The position numbers and the translations under genes were made by a program. A DNA stretch of 64,000 bases, from assembly GCF_030125375.1 (NCBI RefSeq), contig NZ_JASJUU010000004.1, positions 62,001-126,000 of the forward strand, read 5' to 3'. The DNA is from Pseudoalteromonas umbrosa (GTDB lineage: Bacteria; Pseudomonadota; Gammaproteobacteria; Enterobacterales; Alteromonadaceae). Within the stretch, counting starts at the first letter, position 1. Each line of letters opens with the position of its first letter. The notes under the pieces are model-generated. The model was not told where the DNA came from, did no database searches, and was given only the letters and a program-made list of their open reading frames with translations. Below are positions 53,227-60,299 of this stretch, piece by piece.

Positions 53227-54540
53227 ATGATAAAAAATGAAGAGTTTGTAGCACGTCGTGCACGACTGCTAAACAACCTAGATAATAACTCGGTTGCTAT
53301 TATTCCTGCGGCTGCTGAAATTACCCGTAGTCGTGATACCGAGTTTCCATTTCGACAAGATAGTGACTTCTTTTACTTAACCGGCTTTAAAGAGCCGGAT
53401 GCAGTGCTGGTGCTGAGCAAAGACAAAGCGGGTAAGGGGCTGAGCACCATGTTTTGTCGTAATAAAGATAAACTGGCAGAAATCTGGCACGGTAGACGCG
53501 TTGGTTTTGAACAAGCGAAAACCTTGTTTGCGATGGATGAAACCCATGCATTGACAGAGCTTGACGATGAGTTGTTAAGTTTAGTGAATGGCACCGCGAC
53601 ACTGTATTTTGGTCAAGGCACTTATCCAGACTTTGATGATAAAGTGTGGCGTATACTGAGTACGCTGCGCGGCGCACCTAAAAAAGGCTATAGAGCCCCT
53701 GAAACCATCAAAGATATTCGTTCGCTTATACATGAAATGCGTCTGTTTAAATCTGCAGACGAAATCGCCGTGATGCGCAAAGCGGCGCAGATCAGTGCTC
53801 AAGCGCATATTCGTGCCATGCAGTTTGCCAAGGCAGATGCCACTGAGTATCAATTAGAAGCTGAAATTCATCACCACTATGCGATGAATGGTGCGAGATA
53901 TCCAGCGTATGGCACCATTGTTGGTTCTGGCAATAACGCCAACATATTACACTACACCGAAAACAGCGACGCATTAACGCAGGGCGATTTGATCTTGATC
54001 GACTCAGGCTGTGAATTGGAAGGGTATGCTGCGGATATTACACGTACTTTTCCTGTCAGCGGACAGTTTAGTGAAGCACAGACAGAGATTTATAATCTGG
54101 TATTAAAATCTCAGTTGGCTGCATTTGAAGAAGTGAAGCCCGGCGGTACGCTGGTTAAAGCCAATAAGCAAGTTGTGCGTGTGTTAACAGAAGGCTTAAT
54201 TGAGCTTGGCATTCTCTCTGGCACCTTAGAAGAGCTGATAGAAACACAAGCGTGCAAGGCGTTTTATATGCACGGAGTGGGCCACTGGCTTGGTTTAGAC
54301 GTACATGATGTCGGTGAATATAAACTGGACGAGGCAGACAGACCGTTTGAAGCGGGCATGGTGTTGACCATAGAGCCGGGTTTATATTTTGACGAAGATG
54401 CTGAAGTACCAGAAAAATACAAAGGCATTGGTGTGCGCATTGAGGATGATTTATTGATCACTCAAGATGGCCATGAAAACTTAACTGTTGATGTGCCAAA
54501 ATCTATCGCTGAGATTGAAGCACTGATGCAAAAAGCCTAA
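53227..54540 (+). CDS. pepP: Xaa-Pro aminopeptidase PepP
   Basis: The 437-residue metallopeptidase removes the N-terminal residue preceding proline. It has the N-terminal creatinase-like domain (FPFRQDSDFFYLTGF) and the C-terminal pita-bread domain. The dinuclear metal ligands are visible: LIDSGCELEGYAADITRTF (two Asp), MHGVGHWLGLDVHDVG (His), TIEPGLY (Glu) and GIGVRIEDD (Glu). Start 53227 follows the ygfB stop by 2 bp and matches the family; a longer frame from 53164 would overlap ygfB. It is cotranscribed with ubiH and ubiI. Confidence 0.95.
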   Translation: MIKNEEFVARRARLLNNLDNNSVAIIPAAAEITRSRDTEFPFRQDSDFFYLTGFKEPDAVLVLSKDKAGKGLSTMFCRNKDKLAEIWHGRRVGFEQAKTLFAMDETHALTELDDELLSLVNGTATLYFGQGTYPDFDDKVWRILSTLRGAPKKGYRAPETIKDIRSLIHEMRLFKSADEIAVMRKAAQISAQAHIRAMQFAKADATEYQLEAEIHHHYAMNGARYPAYGTIVGSGNNANILHYTENSDALTQGDLILIDSGCELEGYAADITRTFPVSGQFSEAQTEIYNLVLKSQLAAFEEVKPGGTLVKANKQVVRVLTEGLIELGILSGTLEELIETQACKAFYMHGVGHWLGLDVHDVGEYKLDEADRPFEAGMVLTIEPGLYFDEDAEVPEKYKGIGVRIEDDLLITQDGHENLTVDVPKSIAEIEALMQKA

Positions 54541-54564
54541 CTGCAAGATTTGGGAGTATCAGGC

Positions 54565-55743
54565 TTGCAACAATTCGACGTCCTTATCGTCGGCGGCGGC
54601 ATGGCGGGTGCCACTGCCGCCGTCAGTATTAAAAAACAAATTCCCGATTGCCGTATTGCGGTGGTAGAAGCGTTCGCTCCGAAAGCTAATAGCCACCCAA
54701 GCTTTGACGATCGCAGTATTGCTTTGGCTGAGCAATCGGTTGATTACCTGAGCAAACTGAATCTATTTAATAAAACATGGTCATTCGCTGAGCGGATCTC
54801 GCAGGTCAACGTGTCTGATAGAGGGCACTTTGGTAAAGCCTCCATCACGCCTGAGGAATATCAAGTTGATGCGCTTGGCTATGTAGTTGAGGTAAATCCA
54901 TATGGTCAGTTTTTACATCAGCAATTACAAAACCAAGATATCACCTTATTTTGCCCTGCAAAGGTAAAAACTGTAACGCAGCACACCGAGTATGTTGAAG
55001 TTGAACTCGATGCGGAGCAATCACCTGTTTTGCAAGCAAAGCTTTTGGTGATAGCGGACGGCGCGCATTCGCCTACGCGCGGGCTATTAAATTTAGAGTT
55101 TGATAGTTTCCCTTATGAGCAAGGAGCGTTAATTGCCAATGTGAAAGTGTCACCGGGTCATCAGGGGAAAGCGTTTGAGCGTTTTACATCGCAAGGGCCC
55201 ATCGCACTGTTGCCAATGAGTGACGACCGATTTTCTGTCGCATGGTGTATGAACAAAGATGTCTTGGAAGAGGTACTCGGGCTTGATGACTGTGCCTTTT
55301 TAGCGCGATTACAGCAAGAATTTGGTTACCGAGGTGGCGTGTTTGAAGCCGTAGGTAAGCGCAGTCGCTATCCTTTGGTGCATGGGCGGATCTCCAGTGT
55401 TGTGCACCACCGCGTGGTGGTCATTGGTAATGCCGCGCACGCCATCCACCCCATTGCTGGGCAAGGCTTTAACTTGGGCATGCGCGACATTCAATGTTTA
55501 GTATCGCAACTACAATCCTCGGACATCGCAACATGGGGCGAACATGCATTTACGCAGGCGTATAAGATTGCCAGAGATAGCGATATTGGTCGGGTGATGA
55601 CACTCACCGATGGTCTGGTACGACTCTTTTCTAATGAGTCCCGCAGTGTAGCGTTTGGACGCAGCTGTGGCCTGATGATGATTAGTCTCTTCCCTAATTT
55701 AAAAGCACCGTTAGCCAGACAGCTAATGGGTCGAGTGCAATAA
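54565..55743 (+). CDS. ubiH: 2-octaprenyl-6-methoxyphenol hydroxylase UbiH
   Basis: This flavoprotein monooxygenase of about 392 residues adds a ring hydroxyl in ubiquinone synthesis. The FAD motif FDVLIVGGGMAGATAA lies at the N-terminus, followed by the DG motif in LVIADGAHSPTRG and the GD-like GNAAHAIHPIAGQGFNLGMRD. No ATG fits. TTG at 54565 is chosen because GGGAG lies 8 nt upstream; a TTG at 54550 is inside that signal. It lies 24 bp after pepP. Confidence 0.93.
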   Translation: MQQFDVLIVGGGMAGATAAVSIKKQIPDCRIAVVEAFAPKANSHPSFDDRSIALAEQSVDYLSKLNLFNKTWSFAERISQVNVSDRGHFGKASITPEEYQVDALGYVVEVNPYGQFLHQQLQNQDITLFCPAKVKTVTQHTEYVEVELDAEQSPVLQAKLLVIADGAHSPTRGLLNLEFDSFPYEQGALIANVKVSPGHQGKAFERFTSQGPIALLPMSDDRFSVAWCMNKDVLEEVLGLDDCAFLARLQQEFGYRGGVFEAVGKRSRYPLVHGRISSVVHHRVVVIGNAAHAIHPIAGQGFNLGMRDIQCLVSQLQSSDIATWGEHAFTQAYKIARDSDIGRVMTLTDGLVRLFSNESRSVAFGRSCGLMMISLFPNLKAPLARQLMGRVQ

Positions 55744-55754
55744 AAGGAGCTCTC

Positions 55755-56921
55755 ATGCAGCAAGTGCAAGTATGTATTGTTGGCGGTGGCTGTGTCGGTT
55801 TAACTTTGGCACTTGGGCTAGCACAGCAAGATGTGTCGGTCATGGTTTTGGATGCAGGTAATGCACCTAAGCCTTTGGCTGAGGACTACAGTATGCGTGT
55901 CAGTGCAATTAGTTTGGCCAGCCAGCAGTTATTTGAATCGCTAGATGTATGGCAGGACATTTTTGCTAGCCGCGCCACGCCTTATACCGCGATGGACGTC
56001 AGAGATGCAGATAGTTTTGGTAAAATCGCCTTTGACGCGCAGTCTTTGCAGCTACCACAACTTGGTCACATCATCGAAAACGATGGGATCCGCTACGCGC
56101 TCTATAATAAATTGCAGGCCTTTGAAAATGTGACGCTGGCATTTGAGAGCCGTTATCAGGCTATCCATCAAACCGAAACGGATGTATTGATAACGTTGAA
56201 TTCAGGCATGCCCGTGATGAGTAAATTGCTGGTGGCAGCAGATGGCGCGAATTCAGGTGTACGTAGGTTATTTGATATGCCGTTGAGCTTTTGGGATTAC
56301 GACCACCATGCCATTGTGGCGACGGTAAAAACGGATTGCACACACCAGCATACCGCCCGTCAGGTTTTTTTACCAACTGGCCCATTGGCATTTTTACCAT
56401 TGGCAGAAGAGACTATGCATTCTATCGTATGGTCTACCTCTCCTGAGCATGCTGAGCAGTTAATGGCGCAAAGTCCCAGTGAGTTTAATAAGTCCTTATC
56501 TGCGGCCATTGATATGCAATGTGGCTTGTGTGAAGTGCAAAGTGAGCGAGCTGTATTTCCATTGACCATGCGCTATGCCCAGCAGTGGCTCAAAGGCCGT
56601 GTGGTGTTAATGGGCGATGCAGCGCACACCATTCACCCACTGGCAGGGCTTGGTATGAATTTAGGCTTAAAGGATGCCGCGCACCTGATCAAAGCATTGG
56701 GAGAGCAAAGCCAAGAATTTGCCGCGCACAAAGTGCTTAGAGAGTATGAGCGGGCGCGCAAGCTTGATGCGCAAAAGCACATTGCCATGATGCAGGGCCT
56801 AAAAGATTTATTTGAGGGCGCACATCCAGCTAAAAAACTGATCCGTGGGTTAGGGTTGAGCTTGGTTGATAATCTAGGCCCAATTAAAAGCTTGTTTGTA
56901 AAGCAGGCTGTCGGGCAATAG
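55755..56921 (+). CDS. ubiI: 2-octaprenylphenol hydroxylase UbiI
   Basis: The 388-residue flavin hydroxylase (formerly VisC) does the C5 hydroxylation of ubiquinone synthesis. Motifs are VCIVGGGCVGLTLALG, LVAADGANSGVRRL, and MGDAAHTIHPLAGLGMNLG. Several blocks (LGHIIENDGIRYAL; MPLSFWDYDHHAIVATVKT) closely follow E. coli UbiI. AGGAG precedes the ATG, 11 bp after ubiH. It is convergent with the LysR gene, 2 bp apart. Confidence 0.95.
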   Translation: MQQVQVCIVGGGCVGLTLALGLAQQDVSVMVLDAGNAPKPLAEDYSMRVSAISLASQQLFESLDVWQDIFASRATPYTAMDVRDADSFGKIAFDAQSLQLPQLGHIIENDGIRYALYNKLQAFENVTLAFESRYQAIHQTETDVLITLNSGMPVMSKLLVAADGANSGVRRLFDMPLSFWDYDHHAIVATVKTDCTHQHTARQVFLPTGPLAFLPLAEETMHSIVWSTSPEHAEQLMAQSPSEFNKSLSAAIDMQCGLCEVQSERAVFPLTMRYAQQWLKGRVVLMGDAAHTIHPLAGLGMNLGLKDAAHLIKALGEQSQEFAAHKVLREYERARKLDAQKHIAMMQGLKDLFEGAHPAKKLIRGLGLSLVDNLGPIKSLFVKQAVGQ

Positions 56922-56923
56922 CG

Positions 56924-57769
56924 CTACGCCAAACGCAGCGCGATAAACTCAGCGAGCTTGTTCACCGCATGGGCAGACTCCTGAGTATTCTTTATTAGAC
57001 TGATCCCAATCTCTCCAAGTTCAGGAAGCTGGGGTGTATGTTCTTGATAGGTCAGCTCACTGGGGACGGTATTTTTTGCCAATACAGTGATCCCCAGACC
57101 TTCTTTAAGCGCAGCGGTTAAACCAGTCAAATCAGCATTGCTGTAAACGATGCGAAAAGGACGTCCGCTTTGCTGTAGTGCTTCGATGGCGCGGCGACGG
57201 TAAATGCAGCCCTCCGGTGCAGTCACTAAAGTGATGACTTCTTTTTTAGCGAGATTCAAGTCACCGACCCAGACCAGTTGGTCACGCATAAAGATTGGGT
57301 GACTGACAGACTCAAGCTCTTCGTTGAGTGCCAATACCAAGTCAAATTGATCTTGCCTTGATACCGAAAGTAAATGCTTACTTAGTCTTGATTTCACTTC
57401 TAGTGCTACATCAGGGTAAAGAGAGACAAAGTCACCAATAATTGCTGGCAGAATACGGGCGGCAAATTCACTGGGGATCCCAAGACGTACACGCCCTGTG
57501 ACACTCTCAGAAGTAAACTGCTGTAAAATAGCATCATTGTATTGCAGCATTTGTTTTGCTTGCGGCAGTAGCAGCTCGCCATATTGATTAAGTACTTGGC
57601 GCTGACCCTGCTTTTTAAACAATTTACAGCCAAGCAAATCTTCTAAGCGACGGATCTGTAAACTCACAGCGGGTTGCGATAAGCCCAGTAGTTCGCCTGC
57701 TTTTGCAAAACCTCCGACCTCTACAACCGTGACGAGTGTCCGTAGGCCATCAATTGATAAGTTCTTCAT
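56924..57769 (-). CDS. LysR-family transcriptional regulator
   Basis: The 281-residue regulator has an N-terminal winged helix (RTLVTVVEVGGFAKAGELLG, SQPAVSLQIRRLEDLLGC) and a C-terminal substrate-binding domain with strands such as VRLGIPSEFAARILP. It looks like a PecT/LrhA-type LysR protein. The gene is divergent from the hypothetical gene at 57899, which is its likely target; the 129-bp gap contains an AT-rich ATTTATCAATTGATAAAT palindrome (57810-57829), a good candidate LysR binding site. Confidence 0.92.
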   Translation of the reverse strand: MKNLSIDGLRTLVTVVEVGGFAKAGELLGLSQPAVSLQIRRLEDLLGCKLFKKQGQRQVLNQYGELLLPQAKQMLQYNDAILQQFTSESVTGRVRLGIPSEFAARILPAIIGDFVSLYPDVALEVKSRLSKHLLSVSRQDQFDLVLALNEELESVSHPIFMRDQLVWVGDLNLAKKEVITLVTAPEGCIYRRRAIEALQQSGRPFRIVYSNADLTGLTAALKEGLGITVLAKNTVPSELTYQEHTPQLPELGEIGISLIKNTQESAHAVNKLAEFIALRLA

Positions 57770-57809
57770 ATTTAAAAAAGCTATTTATAAAACTCGAATA
57801 CATTAATAT

Positions 57810-57829
57810 TATTTATCAATTGATAAATA
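57810..57829. promoter_or_regulatory. Palindrome between LysR and its divergent gene
   Basis: ATTTATCAATTGATAAAT is a perfect 18-bp palindrome in the 129-bp divergent region, with ATTATTT extensions on the left. LysR regulators bind dyads with a T-N11-A core; this fits in general position. Confidence 0.5.
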
Positions 57830-57898
57830 ATTACAATTTGTTGTTGCCATTCACCCCCCCTATACTTTTGTCCATCTTCATTTCACTAAGGTGGTTGT

Positions 57899-58471
57899 AT
57901 GACGTTTTCTCCAATAATTTTTGCCAAGCATCGTCAAGGGACGGTACCTGCTGAAAATGCCTACAGTGCATTGGCCGGTCAGGTGGTATTGGATTTTAGT
58001 GGCTTTGAAACAACTCCTTTTCTTAATCAAGAGCTTGGCATTAACTTAAACAAGTTAATTGCGCCGGGTTTAGGCATTCAAGGGTCGTTTGCAAATGGCC
58101 ATCGTTATGCTGTTTATTACTTTAGTGAAACCGCTTATCGCTTCATTTTGGACCAAGACGCAGCACATACATTGCAAGCGCTGGTTGACCAACATGAGCA
58201 GGACTATGACATCGAATTGATGCGCCGTGATGATTTGGCCATTGCACAACTCAGTGGTGCGGCAGCATTTGAGTCATTGTTAACCCATTTTTCGCTCACA
58301 CCGGGCTTAGGTATTTCTGACTTGCAGGCTTGCTATGGCAAGCAAAGTGGCGATGTGTTCATCACAACGCTATTGCAAGACGGTGTGCAGCAGCATCAAC
58401 TCATCGCGCAGCCAGAGCCACTATCACTATGGCAAAAGAAGTTAAGCGATGCAGGTTTTTGCATTAACTAA
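57899..58471 (+). CDS. Hypothetical cytoplasmic protein, LysR-linked
   Basis: The 190-residue protein is not recognised. It has no signal peptide, membrane helix or obvious motif. A repeated phrase APGLGIQGSF (about 56-65) and TPGLGISDLQ (about 137-146) hints at a duplicated half-domain. The N-terminal half contains ALAGQVVLDFSGFETTPFLN and the C-terminal half a DLAIAQLSGAAAFESLL helix. Its position next to a LysR gene suggests it is under that regulator's control. Confidence 0.62.
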   Translation: MTFSPIIFAKHRQGTVPAENAYSALAGQVVLDFSGFETTPFLNQELGINLNKLIAPGLGIQGSFANGHRYAVYYFSETAYRFILDQDAAHTLQALVDQHEQDYDIELMRRDDLAIAQLSGAAAFESLLTHFSLTPGLGISDLQACYGKQSGDVFITTLLQDGVQQHQLIAQPEPLSLWQKKLSDAGFCIN

Positions 58472-58483
58472 TTCCGTGCATTT

Positions 58484-58553
58484 GAGCTGATTATCAGCTC
58501 ATGATTAACCCCATCGAGACTATGTGCTCGATTATATGTAACTCACCTTGAGT
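58484..58553 (+). other. Three consecutive hairpins before gcvT
   Basis: Stem 1 GAGCTGA/TCAGCTC (58484-58490/58494-58500), stem 2 ATCGAG/CTCGAT (58513-58518/58527-58532), stem 3 ACTCA/TGAGT (58541-58545/58549-58553). All are perfect. They do not match the glycine riboswitch consensus. Stem 1 may end the upstream gene; the others may structure the gcvT leader. Confidence 0.5.
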
Positions 58554-58585
58554 GGCTACATAAACCAAAAAAGTGAAGGACAAGT

Positions 58586-59668
58586 ATGACTTCTAAAACA
58601 GTACTACATGCTAAGCACCTAGAAGCTGGCGCTAAAATGGTTGATTTCCACGGTTGGGAAATGCCAATCAACTATGGCTCACAAATCGAAGAGCACCACG
58701 CAGTGCGTCAAGATGCAGGTATGTTCGACGTATCTCACATGACCATTGTTGATGTAAAAGGTGCTGACGCACAGGCGTTTTTACGCAAGCTAGTGGCAAA
58801 CGATGTTGCTAAGCTAACGGTTGCAGGTAAAGCGCTTTACACAGGCATGTTGAATGAGCAAGGCGGCGTAATTGACGACCTTATCATCTACTTCTTCACA
58901 GAAACAGATTATCGTTTAGTTGTAAATTCAGCAACGCGTGAAAAAGATCTGGCGCACATCGGCTCAGTCGCGGCTGATTTTGACGTGACAGTGACTGAGC
59001 GTCCAGAGTACGCGATGATTGCCGTTCAAGGTCCAAATGCAAAAGAAAAAACAGCAACTATCTTAAATGACGAGCAGCGTGCTGCTGTTGAAGGTATGAA
59101 GCCATTCTTTGGTGCGCAAGCTGGAAAACTATTCATTGCAACAACAGGTTACACTGGCGAAGCTGGCTACGAGATTGTTGTGCATAACGACGATGCTGCA
59201 GAGCTTTGGCAGCAACTGCTAGACGCGGGCGTGCGTCCGGCTGGCTTAGGTGCACGTGATACGCTACGTTTAGAAGCAGGCATGAACTTGTACGGCTCTG
59301 ATATGGATGAAACTGTATCTCCACTGGCTGCTAACATGGCTTGGACCATTGCTTGGGAACCAGAAGATCGTGACTTCATCGGTCGTAAAGTGGTTGAGCA
59401 ACAACGTGCTGACAAGAGCACTGATAAGTTAGTTGGCTTGGTGCTTGAGAGCAAAGGTGTTTTACGCGGTGGCTCTAAAGTTATCGTAGAAGGTGGCGAA
59501 GGTGTTATCACTTCTGGTACATTCTCCCCGACTTTAGGTTTTAGCGTAGCATTGGCACGTGTACCTCGTTCAACTGGGGAAACGGCACAAGTTGAAATGC
59601 GCAAAAAGCTGGTAGACGTTAAAGTAGTGAAGCCTTGCTTCGTACGTAACGGTAAGTCAGTGATCTAA
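58586..59668 (+). CDS. gcvT: Glycine cleavage T-protein (aminomethyltransferase)
   Basis: The 360-residue enzyme releases ammonia from the aminomethyl-lipoyl H-protein and forms 5,10-methylene-tetrahydrofolate. Conserved regions are HGWEMPINYGSQIEEHHAVR, FDVSHMTIV, GYTGEAGYEI, LGARDTLRLEAGMNLYG and the C-terminal GFSVALARVP. Length is typical (E. coli 364). AAGGA lies 8 nt before the ATG. gcvH follows after 62 bp. Confidence 0.97.
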   Translation: MTSKTVLHAKHLEAGAKMVDFHGWEMPINYGSQIEEHHAVRQDAGMFDVSHMTIVDVKGADAQAFLRKLVANDVAKLTVAGKALYTGMLNEQGGVIDDLIIYFFTETDYRLVVNSATREKDLAHIGSVAADFDVTVTERPEYAMIAVQGPNAKEKTATILNDEQRAAVEGMKPFFGAQAGKLFIATTGYTGEAGYEIVVHNDDAAELWQQLLDAGVRPAGLGARDTLRLEAGMNLYGSDMDETVSPLAANMAWTIAWEPEDRDFIGRKVVEQQRADKSTDKLVGLVLESKGVLRGGSKVIVEGGEGVITSGTFSPTLGFSVALARVPRSTGETAQVEMRKKLVDVKVVKPCFVRNGKSVI

Positions 59669-59730
59669 AATCATTGTAACGAGTAGAATAATGGGCGGTT
59701 GCCCAATTAAAACGACCAAAGGAACAAAAA

Positions 59731-60120
59731 ATGAGCAACATTCCTAGCGAGTTAAAATACGCATCTTCACACGAATGGGTTCGCGCTGAAGGCGACGGTG
59801 TATTCACTGTAGGTATCACTGAGCATGCACAAGAACTTCTAGGCGACATGGTATTTGTTGACCTACCTGACGTGGATGACGAAGTAGATGCTGGCGAAGA
59901 CTGTGCAGTTGCTGAGTCTGTAAAAGCGGCTTCTGATATCTACGCACCAATCACTGGTACTATCGTTGAAATCAACGAAGAGCTAGAAGACTCTCCTGAG
60001 TCTGTAAACAACGACCCATACGGTGACGGTTGGTTATTCAAAGTGAAGGCGTCTGACGAGTCTGAGCTTGAAAACCTACTTGACGCTGAAGGTTATTCAA
60101 ATTCAATCGACGAAGACTAA
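59731..60120 (+). CDS. gcvH: Glycine cleavage H-protein
   Basis: The 129-residue lipoyl carrier shuttles the aminomethyl group between P, T and L proteins. The lipoylated lysine is K65 in AVAESVKAAS. Upstream HEWVRAEGDGVFTVGITEHAQ and downstream NDPYGDGWLFKV are typical. AAGGA lies 8 nt before the start. It is cotranscribed with gcvT and ends at a strong terminator. Confidence 0.98.
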   Translation: MSNIPSELKYASSHEWVRAEGDGVFTVGITEHAQELLGDMVFVDLPDVDDEVDAGEDCAVAESVKAASDIYAPITGTIVEINEELEDSPESVNNDPYGDGWLFKVKASDESELENLLDAEGYSNSIDED

Positions 60121-60134
60121 TTCGTTGGATGACT

Positions 60135-60159
60135 AAAAGCCCCATTTTTTGGGGCTTTT
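60135..60159 (+). terminator. Intrinsic terminator between gcvH and gcvP
   Basis: AAAAGCCCC (60135-60143) pairs perfectly with GGGGCTTTT (60151-60159) around ATTTTTT, 14 bp after gcvH. A second hairpin CAAACC/GGTTTG (60170-60186) follows. It should reduce read-through into gcvP. Confidence 0.88.
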
Positions 60160-60299
60160 GTTGTTAAATCAAACCGCTTTGGTTTGGTTTACTCTCAAAG
60201 CATTATTTGTGACTGCGTTACCAAGGCCTTTGTCTGGCAACACTGCTAGGCATCAATGCAGGAACACCCATTTTATTTGGATCATAGGAATCTGGACTA

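Noticed and set aside
58472..58585. Possible glycine riboswitch before gcvT
   Set aside because: The conserved aptamer cores are not present; only simple hairpins are seen. The same holds for the gcvP leader.
59167..59604. 145-codon minus-strand frame opposite gcvT
   Set aside because: Antisense shadow of a strongly codon-biased gene; no start signal.
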